64,000 bases of DNA from Aeromonas aquatica (lineage in GTDB: Bacteria > Pseudomonadota > Gammaproteobacteria > Enterobacterales > Aeromonadaceae): NCBI RefSeq assembly GCF_000764655.1, contig NZ_JRGL01000021.1, positions 1-64,000 on the forward strand, in the 5' to 3' direction. Below the pieces are notes generated by a model. That model saw nothing but the letters and a program-made list of their open reading frames with translations, was not told the origin of the DNA and searched no databases. Made by a program: the position numbers and the translations under genes. Below, piece by piece: positions 51,321-63,255 of the stretch (positions are counted from its first letter, which is position 1; each line of letters starts with the position of its first letter).

Positions 51321-51710
51321 AATAATTTCCTTAATAGTGATATTGAAACGCCACGGTTGCGGCAATCCATGATTTTTCGTCAGCAATACGTATGAGGAGC
51401 ACTAAAGAAGGAAATTATTTGGCAAGAATCATCTGGGACAACTCTATACACAAATCACTGCTTTAAAATGACTGCCTAACATAATCAGGTCTGAACTACC
51501 GAACCATCGAGAGTGATTAAAACACGCTCTCCTCGTCATGGCAATCTTTATCTTGGTGTTAATTACCTCCACCCAGAGTGTTTGAAGGTGTTTGTTTTGT
51601 AAAAGTTGTTTTTCACCAGATAGTTATAGATGTGTTCAGGACGAAAATAGCGAGGATGGGTTGCCATGTCCGGACGGCAGGATAAGCGCCCGGACATGGG
51701 CATGAAGGGA
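51321..51710 (-). other. Leader and promoter region of the cold-shock gene, plus inverted repeat
   Basis: There is no gene here. The AT-rich part adjoining csp is probably its long 5' leader. CCATGTCCGG (51664-51673) and CCGGACATGG (51690-51699) form a perfect 10-bp inverted repeat with a 16-base loop, just after the stop of the next minus-strand gene. Without a T tract it is a possible but unproven terminator. Confidence 0.5.
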
Positions 51711-51995
51711 CTATCGTTTGCTGCGGTACTTGTTGCTGACGGAGTCGGCCCAGCTGAAGGTATCGGGTAATACCTGATTCTTGGCGCGCTCCTTGGCCTT
51801 TTCTCGTGCCAGTGCGGAGGCCACCTTGGCGACCTTTGCACGATCCGCTGCGATTTTCAGGCGCCCCTCTTCACGGATCTTGTTGCGTTCCCCATTGGTC
51901 AGGGTGTGATCGGCATTGGCCTGTGCCTTCTGCAGCAACAGGGTGATCTCGGCCTTCTCTGCCTCGGTGAGGTCTTTCATTTCCAGCTTTTTCAT
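51711..51995 (-). CDS. Small charged helical protein of unknown function
   Basis: The 94-residue protein starts MKKLEMKDLTEAEKAEITLLLQKAQ at 51995 behind AGGAGC. It is rich in Lys, Glu and Ala with heptad-like spacing through about residue 75, suggesting a coiled coil, and ends SWADSVSNKYRSKR. There is no signal peptide and no cysteine. I do not recognise a family. It appears monocistronic. Confidence 0.65.
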   Translation of the reverse strand: MKKLEMKDLTEAEKAEITLLLQKAQANADHTLTNGERNKIREEGRLKIAADRAKVAKVASALAREKAKERAKNQVLPDTFSWADSVSNKYRSKR

Positions 51996-52526
51996 GGCGC
52001 GCTCCTGCGGCAGGTGATGGTCCACCCTAGCACACTCCGGGGGCCGACTCTTATGCAATCGTCGACTTGCGATCAAAAGTGCAGGTTGAGTGCTATTTCT
52101 AGTCTGTTTTTACCCTGTTCCAGGCAACATCCGGTGGCTTGTGGTGCATGGACTTTGTGTTTCGCGAATGAGGGCATGGCCTGTGCAGCCCGAGCCAGGC
52201 CCATCCAGGAGCAAGTCAGGAGAGGGACCCGGTCACCATTCTTGGCAGAACGAGAGATTGAGCCGCTTGACGCTATCCAGGTTTGGACTCGATTTAGTCG
52301 ACTGTGGCTGCTGTGGGAGAGTTCCCTGAGGTTCATTCCATGGGGTCGATGCAGCCTCTGGCCGCTGATCTGCCGTTATCCTGAGAGGCTGGATCCGGGT
52401 AGGAGGTTAGGGGTATGCTGGTATCAGTGCGATCCCAGATCGTCACTGCAAGCGTACTGTGACCTATGATTCGGCTGACACGCTGGAACCCCGGTTCCAA
52501 CTGTCTGGGTAACATTTTGGAGTCTG
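51996..52526. other. Intergenic region with no recognised gene
   Basis: About 530 bases separate two divergent small-protein genes. Open frames exist on both strands, but none has a ribosome site or recognisable protein features. I see no tRNA, repeat or strong hairpin in it. Confidence 0.5.
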
Positions 52527-52529
52527 ATG

Positions 52530-52652
52530 ATGAGCAACAAAGAACAGCATCACGGCAAAGATGCCAAGAAAAAACCGCAGATGTCACTGAAAGAGAAGCG
52601 CGATGCTAAACGGCAGAAAGCCGACCTGAAAAATGGCAGCGCGATAAAGTAA
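52530..52652 (+). CDS. 40-residue lysine-rich small protein
   Basis: The frame encodes MSNKEQHHGKDAKKKPQMSL, then KEKRDAKRQKADLKNGSAIK. GGAG lies 7 bases before the ATG at 52530 (another ATG precedes it at 52527). A strong terminator follows 36 bases after the stop, so it forms a complete small gene. The composition, very basic and without hydrophobic residues, suggests RNA or ribosome association. Similar short lysine-rich proteins occur in related bacteria, but I know no function. Confidence 0.6.
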   Translation: MSNKEQHHGKDAKKKPQMSLKEKRDAKRQKADLKNGSAIK

Positions 52653-52688
52653 CGCTCCCCATGCTGTAGTTCCTTCGGAGCCAGTATC

Positions 52689-52717
52689 AAGCCAGCCTGT
52701 CATGGGCTGGCTTTTAT
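52689..52717 (+). terminator. Terminator after the lysine-rich small gene
   Basis: AAGCCAGCC and GGCTGGCTT form a 9-bp stem followed by T residues. It overlaps the end of the convergent binding-protein gene. Confidence 0.85.
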
Positions 52718-53470
52718 GTTTTTGGTCGATGAAGTCGTGCCGTAGGCGGCAAAGATCCGCTCATAGCGTCCGTCCTTTTTCATCCGGGTCAGCTCGCGAT
52801 CGAACCACTGTTGCTGCGTCGCCTGGCGAAAGGCGAAGTGATAGTGGGTGGGGGCGAACAGCTCGAATTGCCTTACCTGGTTGGGGTTATAGCGGCCGGA
52901 GTAGGGCTCACTGCCGCTCAGCTGCGCAAGGTAGTAATGGAACACCCTCTGTTCCAGGATCACGGCATCCGTGCGCCCCAGCAGCAACCGCTGCACCTGT
53001 CCTTCTTGTCTTGCGACCTCCTCATAGCGAGGATTCTGATCGACCACGCCAGCGAAATCCTCTCCCAGGATCTGCCGTGCCCGTTGGAAGGCGCTGACAC
53101 GCAATGACTTCAGATCCTCCAATGCGTGGATCCGGGTCTGGCCGAGGGTAAAGACCCGGTTGTGGAAGGTGATCACCGGTTGTGACAAATAGGCGTGGCT
53201 CAACATACCGGGTTTCACATTGATGATGGCGTCCAGCTTGCCGCTCTCCAGCATGCGGAAGGTGCGTTCCAGCGGCAGGTATTCGAATCGGATCTCGTCG
53301 CCACTGCCGGCAAATGCCTCCGTCAGCAGATCGAGTTCGATGCCGCGGCCCTGGTGCTTTATCACATAAGGAGGGATGGCAAAACTGACACCAACTCGCA
53401 GTGGCTCGGCGATCAGGGGGCCGATATGCAGCAGCAGGATGGCGCTTAGCAGGCGGTTGAAGGATCCCAT
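52700..53470 (-). CDS. Family-3 periplasmic amino-acid-type binding protein
   Basis: The 256-residue product starts MGSFNRLLSAILLLHIGPLIAEPLRVGVSF at 53470, with the signal peptide ending before EPLRVG. The mature part has the two-lobed SBP_bac_3 pattern (GRGIELDLLTEAFAGSGDEIRFEYLPLERTFRMLESGKLDAIIN). No permease or ATPase genes are nearby, so it is an orphan that may serve a remote transporter or a sensor. Confidence 0.82.
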   Translation of the reverse strand: MGSFNRLLSAILLLHIGPLIAEPLRVGVSFAIPPYVIKHQGRGIELDLLTEAFAGSGDEIRFEYLPLERTFRMLESGKLDAIINVKPGMLSHAYLSQPVITFHNRVFTLGQTRIHALEDLKSLRVSAFQRARQILGEDFAGVVDQNPRYEEVARQEGQVQRLLLGRTDAVILEQRVFHYYLAQLSGSEPYSGRYNPNQVRQFELFAPTHYHFAFRQATQQQWFDRELTRMKKDGRYERIFAAYGTTSSTKNIKASP

Positions 53471-53591
53471 GCATATTCTCAGGCGGATGACTCGCCCTGA
53501 TGATAACCACAGCCGAAGGCGGGGGAGACGAGACGGGAGGGATAGTCGCAATAACATGATGTGAGAGCGGGTGGCTGCGTCAGAAGTAGGC

Positions 53592-53620
53592 AAAAAAAGG
53601 CCCTGAACAGTCAGGGCCTG
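53592..53620 (-). terminator. Terminator of ssb
   Basis: AGGCCCTGA and TCAGGGCCT form a 9-bp stem, followed on the minus strand by seven T residues, just after the ssb stop. Confidence 0.9.
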
Positions 53621-53637
53621 GCAGTGATTTTGTCGGA

Positions 53638-54219
53638 TTAGAACGGAATGTCGTCGTCGAAATCCATCGGCGGTTCGTTGTAAACCGGCGGGGCAGACTG
53701 AGGTTGCTGCTGTTGCTGAGGACGGCTGTAGCCACCCTGTTGCTGCATGTTTTGTTGAGGAGCGGCGGCAGGGCGCTGCATGTTTTGCTGTGGCGCCGCC
53801 TGTTGTGGCTGGCCCCAGTTGCCCTGAGACTGTTGACCACCCATGCCCTGGCCAGCGCCGCCTTGCGGACGGCCACCCAGCATTTGCATCACGCCGGTGA
53901 AGCTATCGACCAGCACTTCGGTGGTGTAACGCTCCTGGCCACCCTGATCCTGCCACTTGCGGGTCTGCAGCTTGCCTTCGACATAGACCTGGGAGCCCTT
54001 CTTCAGGTACTCACCGGCGACTTCGGCCAGCTTGCCCATGAACACAACACGGTGCCATTCGGTGCGCTCTTTCTGCTCACCGGTCTGCTTGTCGCGCCAG
54101 GATTCGGAGGTGGCCAGGGTGATGTTAGTCACGGCACCGCCGCTCGGCATGTAGCGCACTTCCGGGTCTTGCCCCAGGTTACCGATCAGAATGACTTTAT
54201 TGATGCCTCGACTGGCCAT
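53638..54219 (-). CDS. ssb: Single-stranded DNA-binding protein SSB
   Basis: SSB coats single-stranded DNA and recruits repair enzymes. The start [25 protein letters not shown] at 54219 is the family N-terminus. Residues 1-112 form the OB fold, and residues about 113-183 a Gly/Gln/Pro-rich linker with repeated PQQNMQ units. The acidic tip MDFDDDIPF binds partner proteins. The 193-residue length is normal. In many relatives ssb is divergent from uvrA directly; here a CsgD-like gene lies between. Confidence 0.96.
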   Translation of the reverse strand: MASRGINKVILIGNLGQDPEVRYMPSGGAVTNITLATSESWRDKQTGEQKERTEWHRVVFMGKLAEVAGEYLKKGSQVYVEGKLQTRKWQDQGGQERYTTEVLVDSFTGVMQMLGGRPQGGAGQGMGGQQSQGNWGQPQQAAPQQNMQRPAAAPQQNMQQQGGYSRPQQQQQPQSAPPVYNEPPMDFDDDIPF

Positions 54220-54729
54220 AATCTCTCTTCCACCTTTATATACCGGCCAGGCCTGATGCCCGGACCATTCAACATTCGTTTGCTGTCGGTGAGTGGCGCC
54301 CACTGTGGTGAGGCGCATCTTCACTCATGTCATGACGGTGTCCGATACAGAGTAGTGACTGGCCGTCCATCGCAGCGTTGGCCCGCAATAGTATCAGTTG
54401 GCGGGCATAATCGCACACCTTCACTGCCCGGAGTGCGCCAATCAATCGCTGGATTTCTGAGTAACTTACCCGAGGTGTGGGGCTGCCAGCAAGGGAGCAA
54501 CACCACAGAGTGCTGCGCCGACAGGGGAGGGCTGTTAAGGTGTGGGCTGGCACTAGTAGACCCCCCAAATGGGGAGGTCGTGCTAGTCATTTGTATTGGT
54601 TGAGAAATTACTAAGCTTCAAAGGGGTCGCTGCGGCGCCTAATACTTTTTTAATGCTGCAGCCAGGAAGGGGATTGGTACTCTTTCTTGCCGAAAAGCCC
54701 TGACCCGAATGTGCAAGGAAGTTTTCTTG
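54220..54729. other. 510-bp gap between ssb and the CsgD-like gene
   Basis: No gene is supported here. It must hold the ssb promoter and the promoter of the CsgD/VpsT-like gene. GACCCCCCAAATGGGGAGGTC (54559-54579) contains a dyad around AAAT. No clear LexA box is visible near ssb. Confidence 0.45.
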
Positions 54730-55368
54730 ATGACGCCCGAATATCCCCTAGTGCTGATCACCGAACATAATGCACAAGCCGTCAGTTTCCAGCGTCACCT
54801 CGGCGAGCAGCTTGGCTTGTCCATTTTGTTGGTCGGAGAGCTGGATGCGCTGCCTGCCCCCTCGGAGGCGGATAGTCAGCCGCTGTTCCTGATCGATCTG
54901 GATTACCTCAAGACGGCGCAGCAAGCCGACTGGAGCAAGGCGATCTGCGACCGCTTCGACAAGGCCAGCGCTGTGTTGCTCAATGCCCCGACCAGCACGG
55001 ACAGGGAGCTGTTGCTGATGTGGCCCCACACCAGCGGGCTCTTCTTCCGTCAGGACAGTCTGGATCGACTGGTTATCGGCATCGGCAAGGTGCTGCAGGG
55101 GGAGTACTGGATCCCGCGCCACCTGCTCTGTGATCTGGTGGATTACTACCGCAAGGGGAGCGGACAGCCGCTGCGCAATCAGACGCTGCTGACGGCCCGG
55201 GAGCAGGAGATCGTCCGCCACCTGATGACGGGGGCCTCCAACACCGAGATCGCCGACAGCCTGTTCGTGAGCGAGCATACCATCAAGTCCCACCTCTATA
55301 ACGTGTTCAAGAAACTGAACGTCAAGAACCGCCTGCAGGCGGTGAGCTGGGCCAAAGAATTTCTCTGA
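54730..55368 (+). CDS. LuxR-type regulator of the CsgD/VpsT biofilm family
   Basis: The 212-residue protein has an atypical receiver (residues 1 to about 125), then a LuxR helix-turn-helix (about 148-210, [55 protein letters not shown]). [10 protein letters not shown] and the C-terminus [13 protein letters not shown] match CsgD closely. In Vibrio VpsT a W[FLM][TS]R motif binds cyclic di-GMP; here the equivalent is WIPR at 127-130. It probably controls curli-like or exopolysaccharide genes. The start at 54730 is set by AAGGAAG upstream. Confidence 0.85.
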   Translation: MTPEYPLVLITEHNAQAVSFQRHLGEQLGLSILLVGELDALPAPSEADSQPLFLIDLDYLKTAQQADWSKAICDRFDKASAVLLNAPTSTDRELLLMWPHTSGLFFRQDSLDRLVIGIGKVLQGEYWIPRHLLCDLVDYYRKGSGQPLRNQTLLTAREQEIVRHLMTGASNTEIADSLFVSEHTIKSHLYNVFKKLNVKNRLQAVSWAKEFL

Positions 55369-55393
55369 AAAGCAGGGTGAGGATGATAAAAAC

Positions 55394-55409
55394 CTGTCTA
55401 TTCATCCAG
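55394..55409. promoter_or_regulatory. Possible LexA (SOS) box upstream of uvrA
   Basis: CTGT, eight bases and CCAG match the CTGT-N8-ACAG LexA consensus at 7 of 8 fixed positions, with TA following as in strong boxes. It lies 55 bases before the uvrA start. uvrA is SOS-regulated in relatives, which supports the call. Confidence 0.45.
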
Positions 55410-55463
55410 TAGTCTCTATGCCATACTGATTCGCTCTGATTTGTGTATCGAGCGTGCAAGAAG

Positions 55464-58292
<2,829 letters not shown>

Positions 58293-58309
58293 ACAGACGG
58301 CAGACAGAC

Positions 58310-58332
58310 AAGGGGCTCAGGCCCCTTTTTTG
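58310..58332 (+). terminator. Terminator of uvrA
   Basis: AAGGGGC and GCCCCTT form a 7-bp stem with a short loop, followed by a T run. Confidence 0.85.
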
Positions 58333-58475
58333 TTGGGCGCGCAGCCCGCTCGCCACCACTGCTTGCGATTGCAGATCAGGGGATCGCCAGTCAGGGCGTT
58401 TTGAGCGAGGGTAAAACGGGGTCACCCGATCTCCGCCAGCAGCCGAGGTGCCGGCAGGGTCGAAAAAAGAAGGGA

Positions 58476-58601
58476 TCAGTGGACCAGCATCAGGAAGGCG
58501 AGGGCGAAAACAAAGCCAAGCAAGATAAACAGGAAGGAGCCTATGCCCCAGACGGCGGCCAGGATGCCGATGATTTTGTCTCTGCGTGTTTGTGGTTTCA
58601 T
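58476..58601 (-). CDS. 41-residue single-span membrane protein
   Basis: The short frame encodes MKPQTRRDKIIGILAAVWG, then IGSFLFILLGFVFALAFLMLVH. It has a basic head, one long hydrophobic segment of about 28 residues and almost no tail. That is the form of small inner-membrane regulators or a type II anchored peptide. The ribosome site is weak. I do not recognise a family; the coherent head-plus-helix layout is the evidence. Confidence 0.5.
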   Translation of the reverse strand: MKPQTRRDKIIGILAAVWGIGSFLFILLGFVFALAFLMLVH

Positions 58602-58922
58602 AAAGATTAAATTACAGCTCGGCTACATTGCTTTAATAAAATACGCGGATAATGCGTGTTAAACAACTACTGCACGGGGTTTTTAAGGGTTCAAAGGTGT
58701 ATTTGGTTTGTATTTATATGGAGGTCATATAACGTCAATGCTTTTTACTTTATTGTTTTATAAGGATAAATTGTTATTTGTTGATTGTTTTGCCATCAAT
58801 TAAAGCTATTGCGTACATCCATCTATTTCTTGATAACTATTGAGCTAAATCAATAACCGTTCATTCACATCCTTTTATAGTTTTCGGGCTTACAACATAG
58901 AACGAAAACAAAAAGGAAATAC
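58602..58922. other. AT-rich upstream region of ompW
   Basis: About 320 bases, strikingly richer in A and T than the surroundings, contain no gene. It holds an FNR-like site (58840-58853) and presumably the ompW promoter. High AT content makes it a plausible H-NS target. Confidence 0.5.
58840..58853. promoter_or_regulatory. FNR/CRP-type site upstream of ompW
   Basis: TTGAG-CTAA-ATCAA matches the FNR consensus TTGAT-N4-ATCAA at 9 of 10 positions, 86 bases before the ompW start. FNR control of ompW is known in enteric bacteria. Confidence 0.65.
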
Positions 58923-58925
58923 GTG

Positions 58926-59537
58926 ATGAAAAAGATCCTTCCTCTGCTGATCGCAGCCGTTGTTGCTTCCCCCGTCGCCATGGCTCACCAGGCCGGCGAT
59001 ATTCTGGTTCGTGGTGGCCTGGCATTTGTCTCCCCCCAGACCAGCAGTGACGATGTGCTGGGCACGGGCGAGCTGGATATCGACAGCAACATGCAGCTGG
59101 GGCTGACCCTCTCCTACATGCTCACCGACAACTGGGGGGTCGAGCTGCTGGCCGCCACGCCATTCTCTCACTCGGTATCGACGCCGGGGCTGGGCGAGGT
59201 CGCCAAGGTCAAACACCTGCCACCGACCCTGATGGCGCAGTACTACTTCGGGGATGCCAACAGCAAGGTGCGTCCTTACGTCGGTGCCGGCATCAACTAC
59301 ACGGTGTTCTTCGATGAAGAGGGGCGCGGTGCGCTGGCAGGGACGGATGTCAATGTCGACTCCTCCTGGGGACTGGCGGGTCAGGTGGGTCTGGACATGG
59401 CGATCAATGATCGCTGGTTCGTCAACGCCTCCGCCTGGATCATGGACATAGACACCGAGGTGCACACCGCGGTGGGTACCATCAATACCTCCATTGATCC
59501 GGTCGCCTTCATGGTCGGCGTCGGCTACCGCTTCTGA
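58926..59537 (+). CDS. ompW: Outer-membrane protein OmpW
   Basis: OmpW is an eight-stranded beta-barrel forming a small hydrophobic channel. The signal peptide is MKKILPLLIAAVVASPVAMA, cleaved before HQAGD. The mature part has the family pattern GDILVRGGLAFVSP near its start, LGLTLSYMLTDNWGVELLAATPF, HLPPTLMAQYYF, VRPYVGAGINYTVFF, and a C-terminal Phe (VGVGYRF) that targets Bam assembly. The 203-residue precursor is normal in length. The ATG at 58926 has AAGGAAA upstream; a GTG lies one codon earlier. Confidence 0.95.
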   Translation: MKKILPLLIAAVVASPVAMAHQAGDILVRGGLAFVSPQTSSDDVLGTGELDIDSNMQLGLTLSYMLTDNWGVELLAATPFSHSVSTPGLGEVAKVKHLPPTLMAQYYFGDANSKVRPYVGAGINYTVFFDEEGRGALAGTDVNVDSSWGLAGQVGLDMAINDRWFVNASAWIMDIDTEVHTAVGTINTSIDPVAFMVGVGYRF

Positions 59538-59589
59538 TGAGTTGAGAGGTCGGCCGCCTCAAGGCCGATATCAACATGTACGTCTCTTT

Positions 59590-59614
59590 GGCCCGGCTCT
59601 GTTCGGGCCCTTTT
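59590..59614 (+). terminator. Terminator of ompW
   Basis: GGCCCG and CGGGCC form a 6-bp stem with an eight-base loop, followed by T residues. Confidence 0.75.
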
Positions 59615-59740
59615 CTGTCCGAAACTGGGCATTATTCGTGATCTCATCCGTTATTAGCCCCACTTGCTACTCTCCCATCGCCTCCCCCTGCCGATAGTCT
59701 CTGCGTCCACGTCAATTTCCCAACGAGTGAGGATGTCTCT

Positions 59741-61720
59741 ATGGGTTTATCTATCGTGCAGCGGATCATCGCCGGATTTGTGCTGATGCTGTTGCTGCTG
59801 GTCCTGCTTGGCTTCATCAGTATCTTGAAGATCCGGGGCATCAACGAGGGGCTGTCCCAGGTGTCGGATCGCGCCACCCCTCTGGTGATCGCCGTCGCCG
59901 GGCTCAAGGGTGCGCTGCAGGACAGCAACCGCTGGGTGCTGACCTACAGAACCAGTGAAGATGCGGCCCAGTTGCCGCAGTTGGCCAGCCAGTTCAAGGC
60001 GCAGCAGGGGCAGTTCGTCACACTGAGCAAGGAGATGGCCAGGTTCACCGAAGTGGCGGAGGCCAACGCGCGCTTCCGTCAGGTGGATACCGCCACTCAG
60101 GGCTTCTACGGTCTGGCGGATCAGGTGCTGGCCCAGCATGGCCAGTGGGTCGCGGCCCTGGATCGCCGCCATCAGCTGGAGCTTGCCTTCATCCGGCTGG
60201 AGGACACCTACCAGTGGGCGGCGGATCTGCTGCTGCAACAGGCGTCCGCCAAGCGATCCATGCGCAACAAGGCCGAGCTCATCACCTCCGGGATCGCACG
60301 GGATCTGAAGAACATCCGTCGGGCCGACGCCAAGACAGATCTCAACGAGCTGGAGCGGGTGCTGGGCAAGGACATAGAGATGGCCCGCAAGCGGCTCGAG
60401 CGGGTGCTGGTCCCCGACGATGTGCGGCAGCGTTTCATCGTCAATCTGGATCGGATGCAGGAGCTGGCGCTCGGCCCGCAGGGGCTGCTGGCCACCATGC
60501 GCCATGCCCAGCAGCTTGCGGCTTCCTTGCAGAGCCTGAATCAGCAGCTCGATACCAGCCTGGTCAACAGCCTGGCGCTACTGGACGAGATGGGCAAGTC
60601 GGCGGGGAGCATCGCCAGCCAGAGCCGGATCGGTGCCGATGACGCCGTCAGCAGTGCCAGCTTCTGGATCCTGATCGTCTCCGCCATCTCCGCCGCCGCC
60701 GCGCTCATCATCGGTTACACCACGGCGCGCAGCATACAGCGCCCGTTGCAGCTGATCGATCGGGCACTGGATCGCATGGCCACCGGGGACATGACCCGGC
60801 GCATCGACTACCAGAGCCGCTGCGAATTCGGCAGCCTGACCCGCTCCATCAACACCCTGGCGGACAAGACGGGGGAGCTGCTCTCCCAGATCAACGCCGG
60901 CTCCCGCCATCTGGTGGAGGAGGCGAGCCGCGCCGCCGAGATCAGCGAGCGCGCCATGTCCAGGGTGCAGGATCAGAAGAGCCAGACCGACCAGGTCGCC
61001 GCCGCCATCACCGAGCTGGAAGTGAGCGCCACCGAGGTGGCCCGCTCCACCGACGGTACCAAGCGCGAGGTGGATCTGGCCGACGAGGAGGCTCGCGCCG
61101 GTCGCAAGCAGGTGGCGACCACGCGCCAGATCACCGAACAGCTGGCAGGCGCCATGGAGGAGGCGGTCGGCATCACCCACAAGCTGGGGGAATTCAGCAA
61201 CAACATCGGCAGCATTCTGGATGTGATCCGCAGCATTGCCGAGCAGACCAACCTGCTGGCACTGAATGCGGCCATCGAAGCGGCACGGGCCGGTGATGCC
61301 GGCCGCGGCTTTGCCGTGGTGGCGGACGAGGTGAGGGCGCTGGCAAACCGGACCCAGACCTCGACCGAGGAGATCCAGGCCATGATCGAGAACCTGCAGA
61401 ACTCGAGCCGGCAGGTGGTAGAGGTGATGGGCCGCAGCCAGGAGCAGACCCACCACTGCGTGGATCAGACCCGCGAGATGGATCTGGCACTGCAATCCAT
61501 CGCCGAGCGGATGAGCGCCATCAAGTCGATGGCGGATCAGGTGGCCCATGCGGCCCAGGAGCAGATCTCGGTCAGCCAGGGGGTGGCTCGTCATATCGCC
61601 GGCATTGCGGACGTGGCCTACGAGACCGAACGGGAGGCCCGTGAATCGGCAGGCAGCAGTGAAGTACTGGCGGAACTGGTCGCCAAGCAGCAGCAATTGA
61701 TCGCTCATTTCAAGGTGTAG
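59741..61720 (+). CDS. Methyl-accepting chemotaxis protein
   Basis: The 659-residue chemoreceptor has an N-terminal membrane segment (about 9-30), a long helical periplasmic sensor (to about 305) and a second segment (about 308-330). A HAMP domain ([22 protein letters not shown]) and a cytoplasmic signalling helix hairpin follow, with the conserved tip [35 protein letters not shown] near 500-535. It ends without the NWETF-type tether for CheR. It is 8 bases upstream of a solute-binding protein gene, suggesting that the protein encoded there presents the ligand. Confidence 0.93.
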   Translation: MGLSIVQRIIAGFVLMLLLLVLLGFISILKIRGINEGLSQVSDRATPLVIAVAGLKGALQDSNRWVLTYRTSEDAAQLPQLASQFKAQQGQFVTLSKEMARFTEVAEANARFRQVDTATQGFYGLADQVLAQHGQWVAALDRRHQLELAFIRLEDTYQWAADLLLQQASAKRSMRNKAELITSGIARDLKNIRRADAKTDLNELERVLGKDIEMARKRLERVLVPDDVRQRFIVNLDRMQELALGPQGLLATMRHAQQLAASLQSLNQQLDTSLVNSLALLDEMGKSAGSIASQSRIGADDAVSSASFWILIVSAISAAAALIIGYTTARSIQRPLQLIDRALDRMATGDMTRRIDYQSRCEFGSLTRSINTLADKTGELLSQINAGSRHLVEEASRAAEISERAMSRVQDQKSQTDQVAAAITELEVSATEVARSTDGTKREVDLADEEARAGRKQVATTRQITEQLAGAMEEAVGITHKLGEFSNNIGSILDVIRSIAEQTNLLALNAAIEAARAGDAGRGFAVVADEVRALANRTQTSTEEIQAMIENLQNSSRQVVEVMGRSQEQTHHCVDQTREMDLALQSIAERMSAIKSMADQVAHAAQEQISVSQGVARHIAGIADVAYETEREARESAGSSEVLAELVAKQQQLIAHFKV

Positions 61721-61728
61721 GAGGACTT

Positions 61729-63201
61729 ATGGCTAACAAGTGGATCGGGGCCCTGAGTCTCCTGTTGTGTGGCCAGCTGATGGCCAGTGAGTTGGTGATC
61801 GAGAGCTGGCGCATCGATGACAAGACCCTGTGGGAGCAGAAGATCATCCCCGCCTTCGAGGCGGCCCATCCGGGCATAGAAGTGAAGTTCAACGGGGTGC
61901 AGAACGTCGACTACATGCCGACGCTCTGGACCAGCCTGAAGGAGGGCAAGGCGGGGGATCTCATCACCTGTCGCCCGTTCGATGACTCTCTGGCCCTGTT
62001 CAAGGCCGGTCATCTGGCGGAGCTGAGCGAGATGGCCGGGATGGAGAACTTCCCGAGTTTCGCCCAATCTCCCTGGCAGACGGATTCCGGGGCCCAGACC
62101 TTTTGCGTGCCCATGGCCTCCGTCATTCACGGTTTCTTCTATAACAAGCAGATCTTCAGCGAACTGGGCCTCTCGGTGCCGCAGACCCGCGACGACTTCT
62201 TCGCCGCCCTCGACAAGGTGAAGGCGGATGGTCGCTATGTGCCGCTGGCCATGAGCGGATCCGAGAGCTGGGTGGCGTCCGAGCTTGGCTTCCAGAACAT
62301 AGGCCCGAACTACTGGAAGGGGGAAGATGGCCGGCTGGCGCTGCTGGGTGGCCAGGAGCGGCTCGACAACCCGCAATACGTCAAGGTGTTCGAGGAGCTG
62401 GCCCGCTGGCGCTCCTACCTGGGGGAGGGCGGTGAGAGCCGTGACTACGCCACCACCAACGCCTTGTTCACCGCCGGCAAGGCCGCCTTCTATGCGGCCG
62501 GTTCCTGGGAGATAGCCCCCTTCACCGGCAAGGTCGAGTTCGGGGTCATGCGCCCGCCGGTGGCGAAACAGGGGGACGGCTGCTTCTTCACGGATCACAC
62601 CGACATCGGCATGGGGATGAACCCGGCCAGCAAGAACAAGGAGGCGGCCATGGCCTTCCTGCAGTGGCTGACCACCTCCCAGTTTGCCGAGCTCTATACC
62701 AACTCGTTGCCCGGGTTCTTCTCCCTCTCCAACCACTTCTTCGAGGTCACCAACCCGGCGGCGAAGGAGATGATGGAGTGGCGGGATCAGTGTGACTCCA
62801 CCATCCGGGTTGCCACCCAGATCCTCTCTCGCGGCACGCCCAAGCTAGGGGATGAGCTGGCTGAGGTGAGTCAGGGGGTATTGCTTGGCAAGCTGGCCCC
62901 CCTGGCGGCGGCGCAGCAACTGGAGCAAGGGCTGAAGGGCTGGTATCCCCCTCATCAGACGGAGCAAGCCAGGGGAGAGGAGTGTCAGTGTGCGGCCCCG
63001 GCCACTCCTGTCGCCGCTCCCGCTGCCCTGGGGGATGGCGCAGTTGTTGTCCCGTCGGCGGCCGGTGCGACGCTGCCCGCCTCCACCGAGGCGGCGCCGG
63101 CCATGACCCCGATCGCCTCGGCGGCGGTGGCACCAGTGCCGACCCCCTCGGCCGAGGTCGAGCAAGCCTTGTCCAACGAGTTGGAAACACCGCAGCAGTG
63201 A
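61729..63201 (+). CDS. Sugar-type periplasmic binding protein linked to the chemoreceptor
   Basis: The 490-residue family-1 binding protein has a signal peptide (MANKWIGALSLLLCGQLMA-SE). A two-lobed domain follows to about residue 405 (WEQKIIPAFEAAHPGIEVKFNGV near 35, GKAAFYAAGSWEIAPF near 250). An unusual Ala/Pro-rich tail of about 75 residues, starting after a CQC motif, follows. No ABC permease or ATPase genes are near. With the chemoreceptor gene 8 bases upstream it probably serves taxis toward a sugar or oligosaccharide. The tail may be a flexible tether. Confidence 0.85.
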   Translation: MANKWIGALSLLLCGQLMASELVIESWRIDDKTLWEQKIIPAFEAAHPGIEVKFNGVQNVDYMPTLWTSLKEGKAGDLITCRPFDDSLALFKAGHLAELSEMAGMENFPSFAQSPWQTDSGAQTFCVPMASVIHGFFYNKQIFSELGLSVPQTRDDFFAALDKVKADGRYVPLAMSGSESWVASELGFQNIGPNYWKGEDGRLALLGGQERLDNPQYVKVFEELARWRSYLGEGGESRDYATTNALFTAGKAAFYAAGSWEIAPFTGKVEFGVMRPPVAKQGDGCFFTDHTDIGMGMNPASKNKEAAMAFLQWLTTSQFAELYTNSLPGFFSLSNHFFEVTNPAAKEMMEWRDQCDSTIRVATQILSRGTPKLGDELAEVSQGVLLGKLAPLAAAQQLEQGLKGWYPPHQTEQARGEECQCAAPATPVAAPAALGDGAVVVPSAAGATLPASTEAAPAMTPIASAAVAPVPTPSAEVEQALSNELETPQQ

Positions 63202-63218
63202 CTTGAAGTAGCATAAAC

Positions 63219-63243
63219 AACGGGAGGCATAGCCTCCCGTTTT
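63219..63243. terminator. Bidirectional terminator
   Basis: AACGGGAGGC and GCCTCCCGTT form a 10-bp stem with a short loop, between the convergent binding-protein and GNAT genes. Confidence 0.85.
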
Positions 63244-63255
63244 CATTTCTATCTG

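Noticed and set aside
52073..52469. Overlapping frames of 79-187 codons in the gap before the lysine-rich small gene
   Set aside because: None has a ribosome site, signal peptide or plausible composition, and both strands are equally open.
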